A DNA stretch of 64,000 nt from Turritopsis dohrnii (taxonomy: Eukaryota; Cnidaria; Hydrozoa; Anthoathecata; Oceaniidae): assembly GCA_027922465.2 (NCBI GenBank), contig BQMF02000012.1, positions 1,798,001 to 1,862,000 on the forward strand, in the 5' to 3' direction. Positions 12,490 to 25,000 of the stretch are shown in pieces. The notes under the pieces were generated by a model. The model saw nothing but the letters and a program-made list of their open reading frames with translations, did not search any database and had not been told where the DNA came from. Numbering within the stretch: position 1 is the first letter of the stretch; every line of letters starts with the position of its first letter. The position numbers and the translations under genes were made by a program.

Positions 12490-13601
12490 TTGGGTGGTAT
12501 TAAAGGACTTGGACAAAATCCTAGTGCACTGTGTCGCTTCTGCCTCATTGCTCCATCACTCGACGACATATCCAATGCTTTTTGCGAAGAGTTCAATATA
12601 AAATCAAGAAGTAAGGAAGCCCAATATCAACTCACAGGTTCATCAAAAACCCGCTTGGCCACCAATGTCAACAAGCTTTTGGAAGTCTTCAATTCATTTG
12701 GTATCACTTTCGAAAACACATCATGCATGTTTAATATGGTGACCAAAGCTGTCCTACCTGAAGCATCAGCAGACGAGCTTTTAAAGAACGATCAAATCGG
12801 TAAAAATCTGTACAAAGTTTTCATTGAAGAAAGAATTACGGGAGACCTATCTATTTGGTCGAAAATGAGCAGGCGGAACCTAAAAACATTCAAGAATGAA
12901 GCCAAGTCAATCCAAACTAAAGTGGGAGACAAGTTGGTCCAGCTTAAAGAGGAGCGTACCCTACTTTCCCGCTTTCTTATTGCTGCTAGAAAAATACCTG
13001 AACTGGAGCTGGAAGAAACAATAGGAAACTATGAGTTTTCTGTTGTGCCAAAGTCATTATTTAGACAAGATGGTGAGCCTCTGACTGAATACCTTGCTGA
13101 ATTTACATTGGCCGCACTAGGAAATACTGCCCAGATTGCAATAACGTTTTTACAGAAAACAATTACAACGAGTTCTCTGATGAACTTAGCAATGCAAACA
13201 CATTACCACAATTATGTTGGTTTCTTTTTTCAAACTGTCAACTTGGCGCATCATCTTTGCCGCCAACAATGAGTGCATTAAAGTACAAAATCTTTCGAAG
13301 CCACTACATATTCAATGGTTCTAAAACGCTCTCACCTGCCATATCAATATCTTCCTGATCCACTGGACTATGGTTGGGATATCAGAATGGAACATCACTT
13401 GATCCAATTATGACTGATAACCTTCCCGCACCAATAGCTTTGATAGAACTTAGCATGTGTAAATGTCAAACAGGGTGCAACACAAAACGTTGCAAGTGTT
13501 TAAAGAATGACCTCGTTTGCACAGACATGTGCATGTGCAAAGATTGTGAAAACGATGGCGTTAATAATGATTGCGATGATGAGCCTAACGAGTCCGTCTG
13601 A
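12490..13601 (+). pseudogene. Mobile-element-associated CXC protein, N-terminal and C-terminal remnant, copy 2
   Basis: A 260-codon open frame (12490-13272) starts MGGIKGLGQNPSALCRFCLI and continues with a Lys/Glu-rich part (SIWSKMSRRNLKTFKNEAKS). At about 13188 it runs into the palindrome arm and joins the same C-terminal region (SNANTLPQLCWF) found on the minus strand. The Cys-rich end follows at 13374-13601 in another frame. The middle part carried by copy 1 (12237-12443) is missing here, so neither copy is complete. The two frame changes in the shared C-terminal region are identical in both arms. The element may be a DNA transposon with very long inverted repeats or a rearranged fold-back copy. 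Confidence 0.65.
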
Positions 13602-14276
13602 AATGAAAGGACAATTTTTTTGGGACATATAATATTTTGTTAACTTTGAGTAGTTTGTTTTCATTCAATTCAGTAATTTCAAAGTATTTTGCCTTTATTT
13701 AAAGTCTAGCTGATCATTTGTTTTGACTTATCACAAATATTTTAGTATACTAACGGCCAAATTGAGCATTTCTTTTTAAATAATTGTAAAATCCGGGGGT
13801 TTGCATCTGACATTATATCGTGTTTATCAGGGATTGAAACAAATAGATTTAGAATTTAAACTCTTCTATGGGTTTCAAGGGTTGTTCTAAACATAAATTC
13901 ACCAGACTTTTGAATGGTTTACGATAAAAAAGTCAATAAATTAAGTTTTTTGCGATTTTTTAACATATTTTACCCCCGGTTTCAAGAAAAAAGATAAAAG
14001 CTCGTATCTTTTTACTAGATAATTTTCGAGGTATGTTTGTTATACTTATTTTTGAGCATTTTGAAAGAGCTTTTGATTGGTATAAAAAATTTTGATTTTT
14101 AGTCGATTTTTTTTTGGTTGCTATGGAAACCTCTGACGTCATATTACAAGGCAACGGGGGGTCCTCCAAAGCTACACCTCTCAGATTTTGAACCTTTTTG
14201 GGTAAGTAGCAAGAATCAATCAATACTTCCCTTTGAACAAGCTCAATCTAACGGGATGACATAGCCGCCTCTACTA
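13188..14276. repeat. Right arm of the 3.1-kb palindrome
   Basis: Reverse complement of the left arm (11141-12236), separated from it by 951 bp. Apparent 87-residue open frames at the same place in both arms (11204-11467 and 13960-14223) are identical only because the arms are; they lie on the strand opposite the Cys-rich coding remnant and show no recognisable domain. Confidence 0.9.
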
Positions 14277-16253
14277 TTTCCCAAAATAAATTTGGAAAAA
14301 AAAAATATAGGAAAAATAATTAAGTTCTTTTGACCTAAAATCTAAAAGAAAGTTTGACCTCTTCACCTAAATCCAAACACAAGACATCAAGGTAACAGTA
14401 TCAAGTCGATACTTTAAATACTTAATTGAAGTTATCGCATGAATTGTTCGTTGGTTTTGCCCCAGTTGGAATAAAAATCACGAGAAAAGAAATTTCTCAT
14501 TTTTTCGAGCACCTACTATTACTTAGCCACCACTGATGTACAAGTACACCCACCACATGTTCCAATCATGTATTTATATAAATGGAAGGGGATAAACGCG
14601 TCAATGGTATTAATGATTGGATCTAACAGTCATGATATTTCAGTACGCTTTCAAATCGCAAAATCAGATCAAACTACACATCAGGGATGAAAAGAAGAGT
14701 GAAGAGATAGGAAAGGATTTGATTCTGTCTGAAAGCCTGGACTGCTTCACTGAAACCTGAAATATCGCTATTTAAAATTTTAAACTATGAAGCAAGTTGC
14801 AAAAATAACACTGCTTGCAATATGTCACTATAAAGTGTTCAAAAATAATTTCAGAAATCATTTTGCCAATGAGCTGAAAATTGAAAATTACAAAATTTCT
14901 CGGAAAAATTGAATTTATCTCCCTATTTTTGCAATGTTTTTGCAGTGATGGAGCTCAGAGCTTAGAGTCCAGAAAGCCAACTTGTCCCGGGCAGGAAAAG
15001 CGGTGCCTACAGTGATATGTCACATATCCCTGCTTCAAAGAACAGCAGCGTCGCATGGACATCCAACATGGGGGCCATTCCGTCCTCCACTACTTCAAGA
15101 AAGCAATCCAAAGCAACAAAGACATCTGAAACTACCAACGACTAACAAAAACCAAAGAATTTTTGCATGCATTTTGTATGAAATCTGTCCTTGTTGTTAT
15201 ATTAGACTTTTACGCAAATTCGAAAGTTTATGATGTGCAAAGCATCGAACAATCTTAAGCGATTTGACACAAGGAAGATCCTTTTATCGATTAAAAACAA
15301 CTATTGGAAATTCAGTAGAAATAAAACGATAGCTGTCAGCTGTCCACAGGTCATACATTGGCTACGTTTGTCTGCGTTTATTATTTTCTCGCTTATTACT
15401 ACTCGCTAGCCTGGTATATAAAATAACTGCCCTAAACTCGAAATCTTGTATGAACCTGATTTTAATTTTGAAAATATTTTCGAAGCATAATAGGGTTTAT
15501 AATCAAAAGGACCTCCTTTGTACCGAAACAGTCTTAAAGGGCTCCGTATGTACGCCGGTCTCTGTACGACTAACCCTTCTTCGTCGCACACAGTCGGGCA
15601 TGCACCACCTCTTTACATACGGGGGAGATCATTCTCAGCCTACATAAACTGGCGCTTAAAGAAATCGCATGCATGCAGTTTTGGAAGGGAGTTCAAAAAA
15701 GTTCATCTACCTTCGATTAGCTCATTGTGCAGAGATTATCATGCAACTTGTATTTTTTTGTTATCAGATTATTCGAACTAATAAAAGTTATTCCTAATCT
15801 AGACTTTCCTTTGAGCCTGATAAGATTTTTTCTCATAACTAAGTTCGTAAGCTTTATAACAAATTTGTTTCGAAAACGAAGAAGAAGAAAGAAGAAAACG
15901 AAGAAACAGAGGTTTTAGAGAAGTTAGGTTAGGGAGCATTATTCCTAAGTTAGAGAAAATAAAAAAAATTTTTCATACGCCATTCGTCGACTTTTTATCA
16001 GCAAATTGTTTCTCATTTTCACATTTTCATCCACTACACATAAAAAGTAATTGCAAACATATTCCCGTCGGATGGACATTAGCAAAGAGTCGCTTGAAGT
16101 ATTGTTTTGCGTAATTTTCTAGTGCATTGTGAAACTGGCATTAAGCTGGATCTACACTGTCTCTTTTTACGATATCAACTAATTATTTTGATCTCATATA
16201 CTTTGGAATATAGGATTTGTAATTTTTTAGCTGCATCATGAGTAAGCTCTATT
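14277..16253. other. Intergenic, nothing recognised
   Basis: Short open frames around 14982-15233 and 15406-15918 have no recognisable domain, no convincing splice context and low-complexity ends (a Lys/Arg-rich tail from a GAAGAA run near 15880-15910). Confidence 0.5.
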
Positions 16254-16417
16254 CAGAGGCGTAGTTAGGGTCAGTCAGAAAAAGTGGAGGAGTTCAACAT
16301 TATGATATTTCTTTTCAGTCTTAAGTATCGATTAGGTTACTTGCACGCTTTCCTTCTCTACTCTAAATGACTTAACTCTCCTCCACAAACTTTGACTGAC
16401 CTCTGGCTACGCCTCTG
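16254..16417. mobile_element. MITE with CAGAGGCGTAG termini (hAT-like ends)
   Basis: Ends CAGAGGCGTAGTTAGGGTCA and, inverted, CAGAGGCGTAGCCAGAGGTC. A CTATT direct repeat flanks both ends. The ends resemble hAT elements, but a clear 8-bp duplication is not seen. Confidence 0.7.
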
Positions 16418-17467
16418 CTATTGATAACAATATAAGGTGTTACGGATTCCCTGTTCCTTTTATGGATAGTCACCAATCCAACTTAGTCACCAATCCTTCG
16501 CATGTTTAGCTATACTGTTAGCTTTCATAAACAGTGATTTTCTTGAAGTGTCAGGGGGTAAATGCTACTTCGGAGATTTTATTTTATTCATATAAACTCA
16601 ATGCAAGAAGTTCTCGGTATTTGACTTGATCTTTCATTGTCCCGATAGATACAGCGGGGAAATGAAAGATAAACTTCCTTATGGCGCTGACCAAAATTAA
16701 TCCTCATATCACAGTTAAAGTCGCCCTGGGCGTTTAATAAGAGAATGTTCGGGCGTTTCTGAATGTTCTCAGAAATGCCTGTATATCAACAGCTATTGTT
16801 ACAAAGCATACGTATCACAAGTCTAACCTCGTACCCAGGAATTTTTTGGGTTTCTTTGATGTAAATTTATTTATTAATTTAAAAACATATTTAACCAGGG
16901 TAACCCTTTCAGCGTAAAAGCTGCTATCAGTGGGGGCTCATACAAGGGCGAAGAAGGCAAAGAAACCTGGATGCAATGGATGAACACAAGTTCCTCCTCT
17001 TGTTGAAGGAGAGAAAGCGGAGGGAAATTATAATGCAGAGTTTTTTATGTAGAGGACTGTACATGTACTTCTAAATTATTTTCGGCGTGCAATATTTTCA
17101 CGTGATTAGATCCCAGGCTCTCAACACCTAACGCGAACTCCGATACCTCTCAAAAATAAAATCGTGCTACGTAATTTTTAAAATGCGGTAAATTTATGAC
17201 GACCTGATAAACATTGGCATTTAACTTTGTTATAATGCATTACAATTTAGTAGCATCTTACAGTTGGTGTTTTTGCACATTCCAACATCGGCCCTAGACA
17301 ACTTCCCCACTGGAAGGACTGGTAACAAGATGTTAAGACCGGTGAAACTAAAGAGCATAGTTGTAAACCACACTGAAAACCTACAAGAAACATTGAAGAC
17401 GCAAAGAAAAGGGAAACTCAGAGATGAAGGTTTAACAATTATCTTGTTGAATAACAATAGAACTATA
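16418..17467. other. Intergenic, nothing recognised except a half copy of hairpin family B
   Basis: TCTAACCTCGTACCCAGGAA near 16824-16845 is a one-sided copy of the AACCTCG family. No exon or other element was recognised. Confidence 0.5.
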
Positions 17468-17635
17468 TACCTTATCGGACAAAACTTAGTCGGACAAAAG
17501 TGACTAAATTTTTTGGAAGTGACTAAAATTTTGTCCGACTAATAATTTTGTCCGACTAAAATTTTGTCCGACTAATTGTTATGTCCGACTAAATATTTAG
17601 TCCAAATCATTTTTATCAGAATTCTTCTTCTTATC

Positions 17636-17955
17636 GGTTTACCGACTGGTAGCCTTGTTGTAGACTGCTCGCTACCTGTTCGGGAGGTCGCGGGTTCAAT
17701 CCCCGACCGAGTCATGCCAGCGACTATAACAGTGTGAATCATTCCTCTCTGCTTAGCACTCAGCAAGAGAGTAGGAATGATGTCTAGGATGGTTGTCTAG
17801 TTGAGCGGTTCCGGTCATTACAGCCTCCGTAGCCCACAAATGGGGGCTTTAAATGCTCTAGGACCTCCTTCACAGGACCCTCATTGATAACAGTACCTTA
17901 AGGAACTGAAGAAGCTATCCTGGGTAAACATTCGTAAATAAATAAATAAATAAGT
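17636..17955 (+). mobile_element. tRNA-derived SINE with (AAAT)n tail
   Basis: The head folds like a tRNA gene, with a B-box GGTTCAATCCC at 17692-17703 inside CGCGGGTTCAATCCCCG. A box-A-like TAGCCTTGTTGTAGA precedes it. The body ends in (AAAT)n at 17936-17953. A short direct repeat, TTCTTCTT, flanks both ends. It lies inside the pogo-like transposon. Confidence 0.75.
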
Positions 17956-18034
17956 TTTCTTCTTGCTCACCAACGAATACAATATTTTTACATGTACAAT
18001 ATTCTTACATGTACAATATTTTTACATGACTTAG

Positions 18035-19431
18035 TCATAAGTAAAGAGTTTTGGTAAAGTTTTGATAATGTAAATGCTCGTTTTCATGATGTTCAAAGGG
18101 ATTCTCGACCCTTTCGGAAACAGACTGGGCGTTCTTAATAGCCTCACTTATTCCAGCTTCATTATAATCGTTTTTAATCAGTTCAGTTTCTTCCTGCATG
18201 TGGTTGTACAGATTGTAAATCCAACCGGCATGCAGTAGTTTTAAGTCCGATAATTTCGAGGAAATCTTTATATCTGCCGGTTCAATGCCGTTCTTTAGCT
18301 TTCGCGCGAATTGATTCGAAAACCAATCGTTGTACTGGGTTTGAATAAAAGCTTTTACCGCTTTATTAACGCTCAAATCTAACGGTTGAAACTTATTGGT
18401 CAAGTAGTGTGACATTATCATAAGTTCTCATCTATTTTTAGAGCAAAATTCTTTCAGAACGTCACTATCTTGCCCTTTAAATGTGTCCATAATGAGAAGC
18501 GAATGCTGTTCTTTAGGCAATCCATTTTCCCCTTTCTTTTCCTCAAAATAAGGAAAAAAAATTTCGTCAAAAAAACTCCAGGGACCGTGTTTGACCGTGT
18601 TTGACTAATGGTTTGCGCAACCTCGTACCCAAGAAGAAGCCGCCGTCCGTATATCGAAAAGGCAAGAAACCCTGGGTACGAGGTTGTGGTTTGCGGTAAA
18701 TCCGACAGAAAACGATGCTGGGAATTCATATCGGGTAAAGAGCGTTTGCAGCAAACGTTGCTGTTATCCGACGTTTATCATCAACGCCTTTTATAGGGAT
18801 ATGCATTGAAACTTTGAACCTAAAACTATACTTGCCTGGGAAAATGTAAGAGAGCGGCGTTTGATCGATGTTCAGCACAAGATAACCTGGAATATCATGA
18901 AATGATATCTTAGACGATATCGCTCCCTCTTCTGCAAGAAACTGAGGAGAAGGTTCCACTTTGTCAGTAGTTCCCTTTCGTTTGCACCAATGCATATCAG
19001 ACAAAATGCGTCTCGCCCACCGATTTTGTCGGTTCCACAGTCCCGCCAAATTCAACTAGAATGTCAGGATTATTGGATTTTACAAATGCTTTGGCTATGT
19101 TTAAAGTCTGTCTTCTATTGATTACACCTCCTGCTCGACGTGTTCCAATTGCAACATCTTTCACTTTTTTGATGAGTTTGATCCAAAAGATTTGGTCAGC
19201 CAGGTCTCTTAAAAACCACCTGTCTTGCACTTTTTCTTCCAATTATGAAGTTCTAATGATTTTGTATTTTAGATACTTTGTTGAATACTTTTTAACGGCA
19301 GATGCAGTTCCATATGTAGATGCGTGACGACTAATCTCCTTTTTCAATTTTTCGGGGGATGTCCTTTTGATATTGTTTTGGTGTAGCATGTGACTTTTCA
19401 ATTTCGTCTGCAACAAACCGCAACTCAGCAT
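18035..19431 (-). pseudogene. Broken pogo/Tigger-like DDE transposase
   Basis: Read leftward in several frames. 19431-19243 and 19242-18997 hold the helical N-terminal part, including ASTYGTASAVKKYS and WIKLIKKVKDVAIGTRR. 19055-18726 holds the first catalytic strand, YLVLNIDQTPLSY, where D is a DDE residue. 18421-18035 holds the C-terminal part, TNKFQPLDLSVNKAVKAFI, the usual QPLD motif of DDE_1 transposases. The hairpin MITE at 18615-18690 splits the middle, and frames change at several points, so no active protein is expected from this copy. The enzyme family excises and integrates at TA sites. Confidence 0.7.
18615..18690. mobile_element. Family B hairpin inserted in the transposase
   Basis: CAACCTCGTACCCAAGAAG on the left pairs with GGGTACGAGGTTG on the right, with an inner GTATATCGAAAAGGCAAGAA. 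This copy interrupts the transposase remnant, so it moved after that element had inserted. Confidence 0.7.
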
Positions 19432-19571
19432 TCGTAACTTCTTTGGCTGCAGAAGAAACTACTTTTGCGACAATGATTTCTTCATCTTGTTCAGTTTTTT
19501 CGTCTTTCTTTTTAAAATAATTAAGAAACTGTTCTTTGTTCGTTTTTATCTGACTTGCAAAAATTGTTAAA

Positions 19572-20241
19572 ATGGTTTACAGTTTTCATGCCACACTTGC
19601 TGCACGTGGTTACCACGTTTACAAGAATACAACATGGGTTGAAGCAAAGGCTGGTGACAAAGTTCGTATGGAAATTGAAACTGACAAAGAATCCAAAAAG
19701 ATTGATCCTTTATTGCTGTGCAATTAAAGCATCAGTCGACCAACAAGTTCAAACAGTTGGACATATCCCACGAGAAATATCTCGGCATGTTTAGTTTTTC
19801 CTTAAAAAAGAGAATCGCAGCATTGACGGATCTGTGAAATCGATTCAATACAAACCTTCTCCTATTCCCGACGGAGGATTAGAAATACCCTTAAGTCTTC
19901 GCTATACAACTCATTTGAAAATGAAAGAATTCGTATCGACACTATACTCATATAAATATGATGGAAAAGAAGCCAGCAACGAATCGGAATCGGATTCAGA
20001 TGAGGAAATCAACGTGTTTATCCAAGAATCATCAGATGGGAATGACAGTGAAGTCACGAGGAGTCCACGGGAAAAGAGAAAGGCACCGATAATAACAGAA
20101 ACTTCCGATGAAAGTGATAGCGAGGTAGTTCAAAAGAAAAAGAAGATGAGAGCCATAATAGAAGAAACGCCTGAAACCAACGCAGGAATCAAGATAGATT
20201 TTTATACTAATCAGGAATATGACATTGAAATTGAAAAATAA
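19572..20241 (+). pseudogene. HIRAN-like accessory gene of the pogo-like transposon (frameshifted)
   Basis: From an ATG at 19572 the frame reads MVYSFHATLAARGYHVYKNT. Near 19717-19730 it shifts, continuing in the neighbouring frame as CCAIKASVDQQVQTVGHIPR, then EISRHV and a stop near 19792. A third frame continues from 19834 (SIQYKPSPIPDGGLEIPLS). The final part is an acidic, Ser-rich tail with basic patches (REKRKAPI, KKKKMRAI) up to 20241. The GHIPREISR and GGLEIPL motifs resemble HIRAN-type domains, which in HLTF bind DNA ends; I know this as a repetitive uncharacterised domain in cnidarian genomes. Its place inside the transposon, opposite the transposase, argues for an element-encoded accessory protein. 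The HIRAN assignment is inference. Confidence 0.6.
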
Positions 20242-20509
20242 AATTATACTATCAAGTAGATAAAGTATTGTATTTTTTTATTTGTCTCCCAAAATTAAGT
20301 AAAATTTTAGAAAAGGATCAAAATTTTAGTCGGACAGAAGTGACTAAAATATTTGGAGGTGACTAAAATTTTGTCCGACTAAGTTTTGTCCCATAAGGTA
20401 AGCTGAAGTGCATCGCCACAAGCAGTTTTATATTTTATCAAAATATATTTATTAAAGAAACTCTTATCGACTATTTCTAGAATAACCGAGTAACAAAGGA
20501 CAAAGGACA

Positions 20510-20611
20510 AAGTTGTTGAAAAATCACTGCGAGGGAGTGCATTTCTATAGAAATATACACACAGTTTCAATAAGAATGTTCTTCGTCGCAGTGACTTTTT
20601 CCCCACTGGGG
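20510..20611. mobile_element. Family A hairpin MITE
   Basis: Inner stem CACTGCGAGGGAGTGCATTT pairs with ATGTTCTTCGTCGCAGTG; ends in CCCCACTGGGG. Confidence 0.7.
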
Positions 20612-22020
20612 GGAAAAGGCTTGAAGTACGTTTGATCTGGCAAAATTCGTCATTACAATACTCTTATCCATAAATTTTCTGATTGCCCAAGTCTCGCCTC
20701 GTTTTCAATATAAATTATCATTACGTCATTCATCATAATAAGATAAATTCGCAAAACAATTTTTCGTTGGGAGTGTCATTACCTTTTCGAATGACACCAT
20801 TATTATTCAAAATGAAGACGACGCGGACACTGCTGTGTGATAAATAGATTATGAACTTAAGAATAGGAGTATAAAATGCGAAGCGGACACTCAAACAGAC
20901 ACATTTCACGAGGTTCACACGGTCCTATGGTCACAGCAATTTGTCAGACGAACCTACCCGTTAAACCCTGTCTGCTCAAAGAGATTGCCCATGTGAGTAT
21001 GACCATTACAGTTATAACGAAATAACTATGTACAGTATTCACTGTGACCCGGGACCCAATAATAATAATTCATCTGAATCGACCAATAGAGTTCAGTTGA
21101 GTTTTAAATGCAAGCGTGATTTCATTTTCTGAATATCATAGCTCAAAGATGAAGAAAAAAAATTTATCTATACATACACATCTGTACATTATGAAGGCAA
21201 AAAATAATTGCCCCAATCCACATGCAAAACATTCGCCCAAGGACACCTGGTGTATTCGAGAACCGAAGCAACAAATAACTCGATTAACCAAATAAATGTT
21301 TGCATGTCCATCAGGGATTGTGTTCGTGTGAATGTGTATTAAAACACGTGTTAAACAAGACAAATGTACTATAAAATGCCGAACAACACAGGCAAGATGC
21401 GATCTTATACGGAGGACACGCCCGCCACCACACGAAAGCAGCATCAGATCGATCGTACAAGCAAGCGCAGATCGAGTTGGTTGTAAAAAGCGATGATTAC
21501 AGAACGATAAAAATCCATAAAAAATTCTTTATCGCGTCGCTCAATGAGGAGCCTGGGCACAGGCCTTTTTTTTTACAGCTAACAAACATCGTCGTCGCTA
21601 AAACTCCTGCCGAAAATCAAATCTAGATATCGCAAAGCAGAACAGTAGCAAAACATGAAGAAAAAAACCTGAATAGGATACGACTGCATGAAAATGCCTC
21701 TCTCGTGCATTTTGAGCGAAACTGAAATACTCAAAGAAAATTCATTCAATATGAATCGAGAAAGAAAATGTCCTGTTGCCTAGAAACGTCATAATATGTA
21801 TCGGATGAACCCGTCGTCGTGTAACTGGCCACTAAAACGAAGCAGCGATAGTATCACGTGACTCCATTATAATCCCCCATGCACGTGACAATTGCCGCCA
21901 TCGCAATTTCCAGTTTCTTATTCCAAAATGGTTTCCATGGCTACTTGTTCGTTTGTTTTTCTACAGTCCACCACAAACCGTGTGTTATTAAATTTAAGAA
22001 ACCGAAAATGATATGACAAG
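20612..22020. other. Downstream of CK1-gamma; 3' UTR and intergenic
   Basis: No exon of another gene was recognised. The part nearest 22020 must contain the CK1-gamma 3' UTR, but I could not fix its poly(A) signal. Short open frames here have no domain. Confidence 0.5.
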
Positions 22021-25000
22021 TTATTTTTTTCTACTCCGAGACGATTTTTTTCTCCGCTTGAAGAAACAGCAACATCTAGACAAAAAAGAATGCCGACAGT
22101 AACCCAGTGGGCAAATTTACTGAAAAAGCTTTGCGAAGAAGAGCATTTCTATAGAAATATAAACACTGTTTGAATAAAAATGCTCTTCATCGCAGAGGAT
22201 TTTTAACGATTTTTGCCCACTGGGAATGGCTTGAAATTTTAAACACAGACAACGCTCGTTTAAGATTGCAAACAAAATTCGTGACAACACTCGACTCGAA
22301 TGTTTCCACGACGACGTGCACGAAATTTTCGTGATTATTCGGGAAAACATAGCTGTTTGTCAACATGTTCTGAAAGCCTCATAGAACAATATGGCTTCCC
22401 ATGACACGTAGCAAATAAATAAAAGGAGGACAAGAAAATACTCACTTCGTCTCTTCCACCACCTCCACGTCGGGGGAATTCAGCGGCACACCGGACTTGT
22501 GGTGTAACGGCCGATCATCACCGCCCAACTCTCCATTGGTGGAGCTGACCACCTGAACCGATCCACCAAGAGGCGGCCTCAACATTTGTCCATGGTGGTT
22601 TCGTTGAACTGACGGCCACGCGTCTCCGGAGAGCTGGAAACGAGAAAATTTAAGATTGAATAATTAGAGCTGGGTTTATTTTTTAGGCACAACCCAAAGA
22701 AATAGCTGGAAGTTACCATGGCGATCATAAGGAGGGTGAAGAATATTTTTTTTTTGCTGTGTGGAATTTTGCTTATACATGTAGTCAAGTTCTTATGATG
22801 TAGATTGGCACGTTCCATACACGAGAAAAACACGTGTTCAAGTCGTGCTAACAACGATAATAATAACAGTGAAACATTTCATATTTTGTCTTGATAGCTG
22901 TTTTTTTCGTTTTCATAGAAAGAAGCAGTTGGTGAACATACTGAATGGTGATCATCAAAAGTTCGCGGTCGAAACTTTCTTATTTCTGTTTGGGTAAACG
23001 AGAACGTTCTTGCCTCTCTCTCAAACGCAAATAAGAGACCTTATATCAGAGTGTTTTGGGATCACAATATGGTCTGTTCATAGTCTCACAGTTTTTCCGT
23101 AACAAAACCTCTCTCCTTCAAGAGATTCGGCTGTGAAACTTACCCGTCCGCCGGGGGTTTGCTGTGGGTGCTTGACAGATACATCGCCACTACTGGAGCC
23201 AGCAGGACCAACAGGTGTCGGCTACAGTAATCAAGAAATAAGAATTTGTGAAAATAGTAAAATCCAAAAAAACGTAAATAGCCGCAGGGAAATTCTTTGA
23301 AAATTCCCATTGAACAGGACATGACGTAATGTTAATGAGGTTGGTGGTTGTTGCTGATTGGTTCACGCCATAATGACATCATTCGAATAGTTTTTAAACA
23401 ATTGCCTTAGGGGCTGTTTATATGAGAGGCGGGACGAGACGTAAAATGGGATCCTGCCTCCATTGAAGCTTTCATAAAAAATCTATTTCGTGTTTAAATG
23501 AAAAAAACTATCCCGGGACAAAAAACGTCCCGTCTAGGTTAGTTTTCTCATGTAAAGGCGGGATGAAGTCATCACGTTTTTCGTCCCGTCCCGGCAAACG
23601 TCCCGTCCCGCTTCTCATATAAACAGCCCCTTAATGATGCAAACAGTGAAATAACAAAACTTGCAAGCGATTTTAATTGAAGGAAATTCAACCAATCAGA
23701 AGAACGAAAAGCGTTCGAATTTAAAAACAACACATATCAACCAATCAGAAAGCGTTCGAATTAATAAACAATAGAATTTTGGCACACAATGAAATCTACA
23801 TGCTTATCTTGACAGTAAGACAAAGGTATTACAAAAAGAATTTTTGAAAATTATTTGAGGGTTAACTTTTACAAGTCTATGCGAAGTTCGTTTAGATAAT
23901 GTACGTCTTAATACAGCATTGGGAAAATTTTATTAGATACAGTAGAATCCCGATAACTCGAACCCCCGATAACTCGAACTTTCAATAACTTGAACCAATT
24001 TCGAATTCCCCTTCACCAATACTTTCTCATAAAATACCCCCGATAACTCGAACATTCGATAAGTCGAACTATTTTCTCGGTCCTGTGGGGGTTCGAGTTA
24101 TCGGGATTCTACTGTATTCAAATTAATATCAATTTCCATGACGAATTTCTTTCCCAGTGCGATTTTTTTTTTTGAAAAATCACAGCGAAGGAGTGCATTT
24201 CTATAGAAATGTGTACACAATTCCAATACAAGTGCTCTTCATCTCAGTGGATAACGATTTTGCCCATGGGGAAAGGCATGTTCCAAATGTATTAATTTAA
24301 TAACATAGCGTTCGGTTACGATCGTTAACATCAAAACATACGGACCACAAGTAGCATACTTACAATCGTCTTATGCGTCCAATCAAATTCCCCATCGTCA
24401 TGGTAACCCTTTTTTTCGTAGAGATTCCGGAATAATCCGTATAAATAATCGTAGTCGGGTGTTTCAAAAAAGTCTAATCTTCTCACATAGCGTAGATAAG
24501 TTGCCCATTCTTCTAAACAGACACACAAGTCATAAACAAAAGAAAAACGATGACGTCACGTCTCGTTTAAAACCTGTAAGAAGAACATGTCATCATGCAC
24601 CCTCCACTGTAGATGTTACGAAGCTTTTAGAAATTACTAAACGCAAATCACCGACACCGAAGCAGGTCGGAAAAAACCATTCATAGAAATCATATAAGAT
24701 CTGTAAGGTTGTGATATGGTGAAGAGTTGCTCATGAAGAATTCCTCACAAACCAGTAATAAATTTCACACAATCACTTGAGATGGGTGTACAAACTACTA
24801 GTAATGTTTGGAATAGAAGACAAATCTGTGAGGCAGCTAAAGTTATTAAAAAAAATAAAATCGTATGCCATTTTCCGTGTAAGCGACTTGTCGATGGCAT
24901 GGTTATGGTAGTTAGGCCCAATCCCTAAGCCTTTGATATAAAAGAACATAAGAGGTTAAATCATACAAAACAACGAAGACTAAAAAAACGACATCGAACA

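Larger units (their letters stand above)
17470..20398. mobile_element. Pogo/Tigger-like (Tc1/mariner superfamily) DNA transposon with two divergent genes
   Basis: A TA dinucleotide flanks both ends (17468-17469 and 20399-20400). The ends are inverted: CCTTATCGGACAAAACTTAG on the left and the same with one change on the right. Subterminal copies of GTCCGACTAAAATTTT and GTGACTAAA lie at both ends. Inside are a broken transposase read leftward and an accessory gene read rightward, starting from a common centre near 19.43-19.57 kb. A tRNA-derived SINE (17636-17955) and a family B hairpin (18615-18690) have inserted into it. Confidence 0.85.

Noticed and set aside
17636..17720. tRNA gene
   Set aside because: The tRNA-like head is followed by a body and an (AAAT)n tail with flanking duplication, so it is a SINE rather than a functional tRNA gene.
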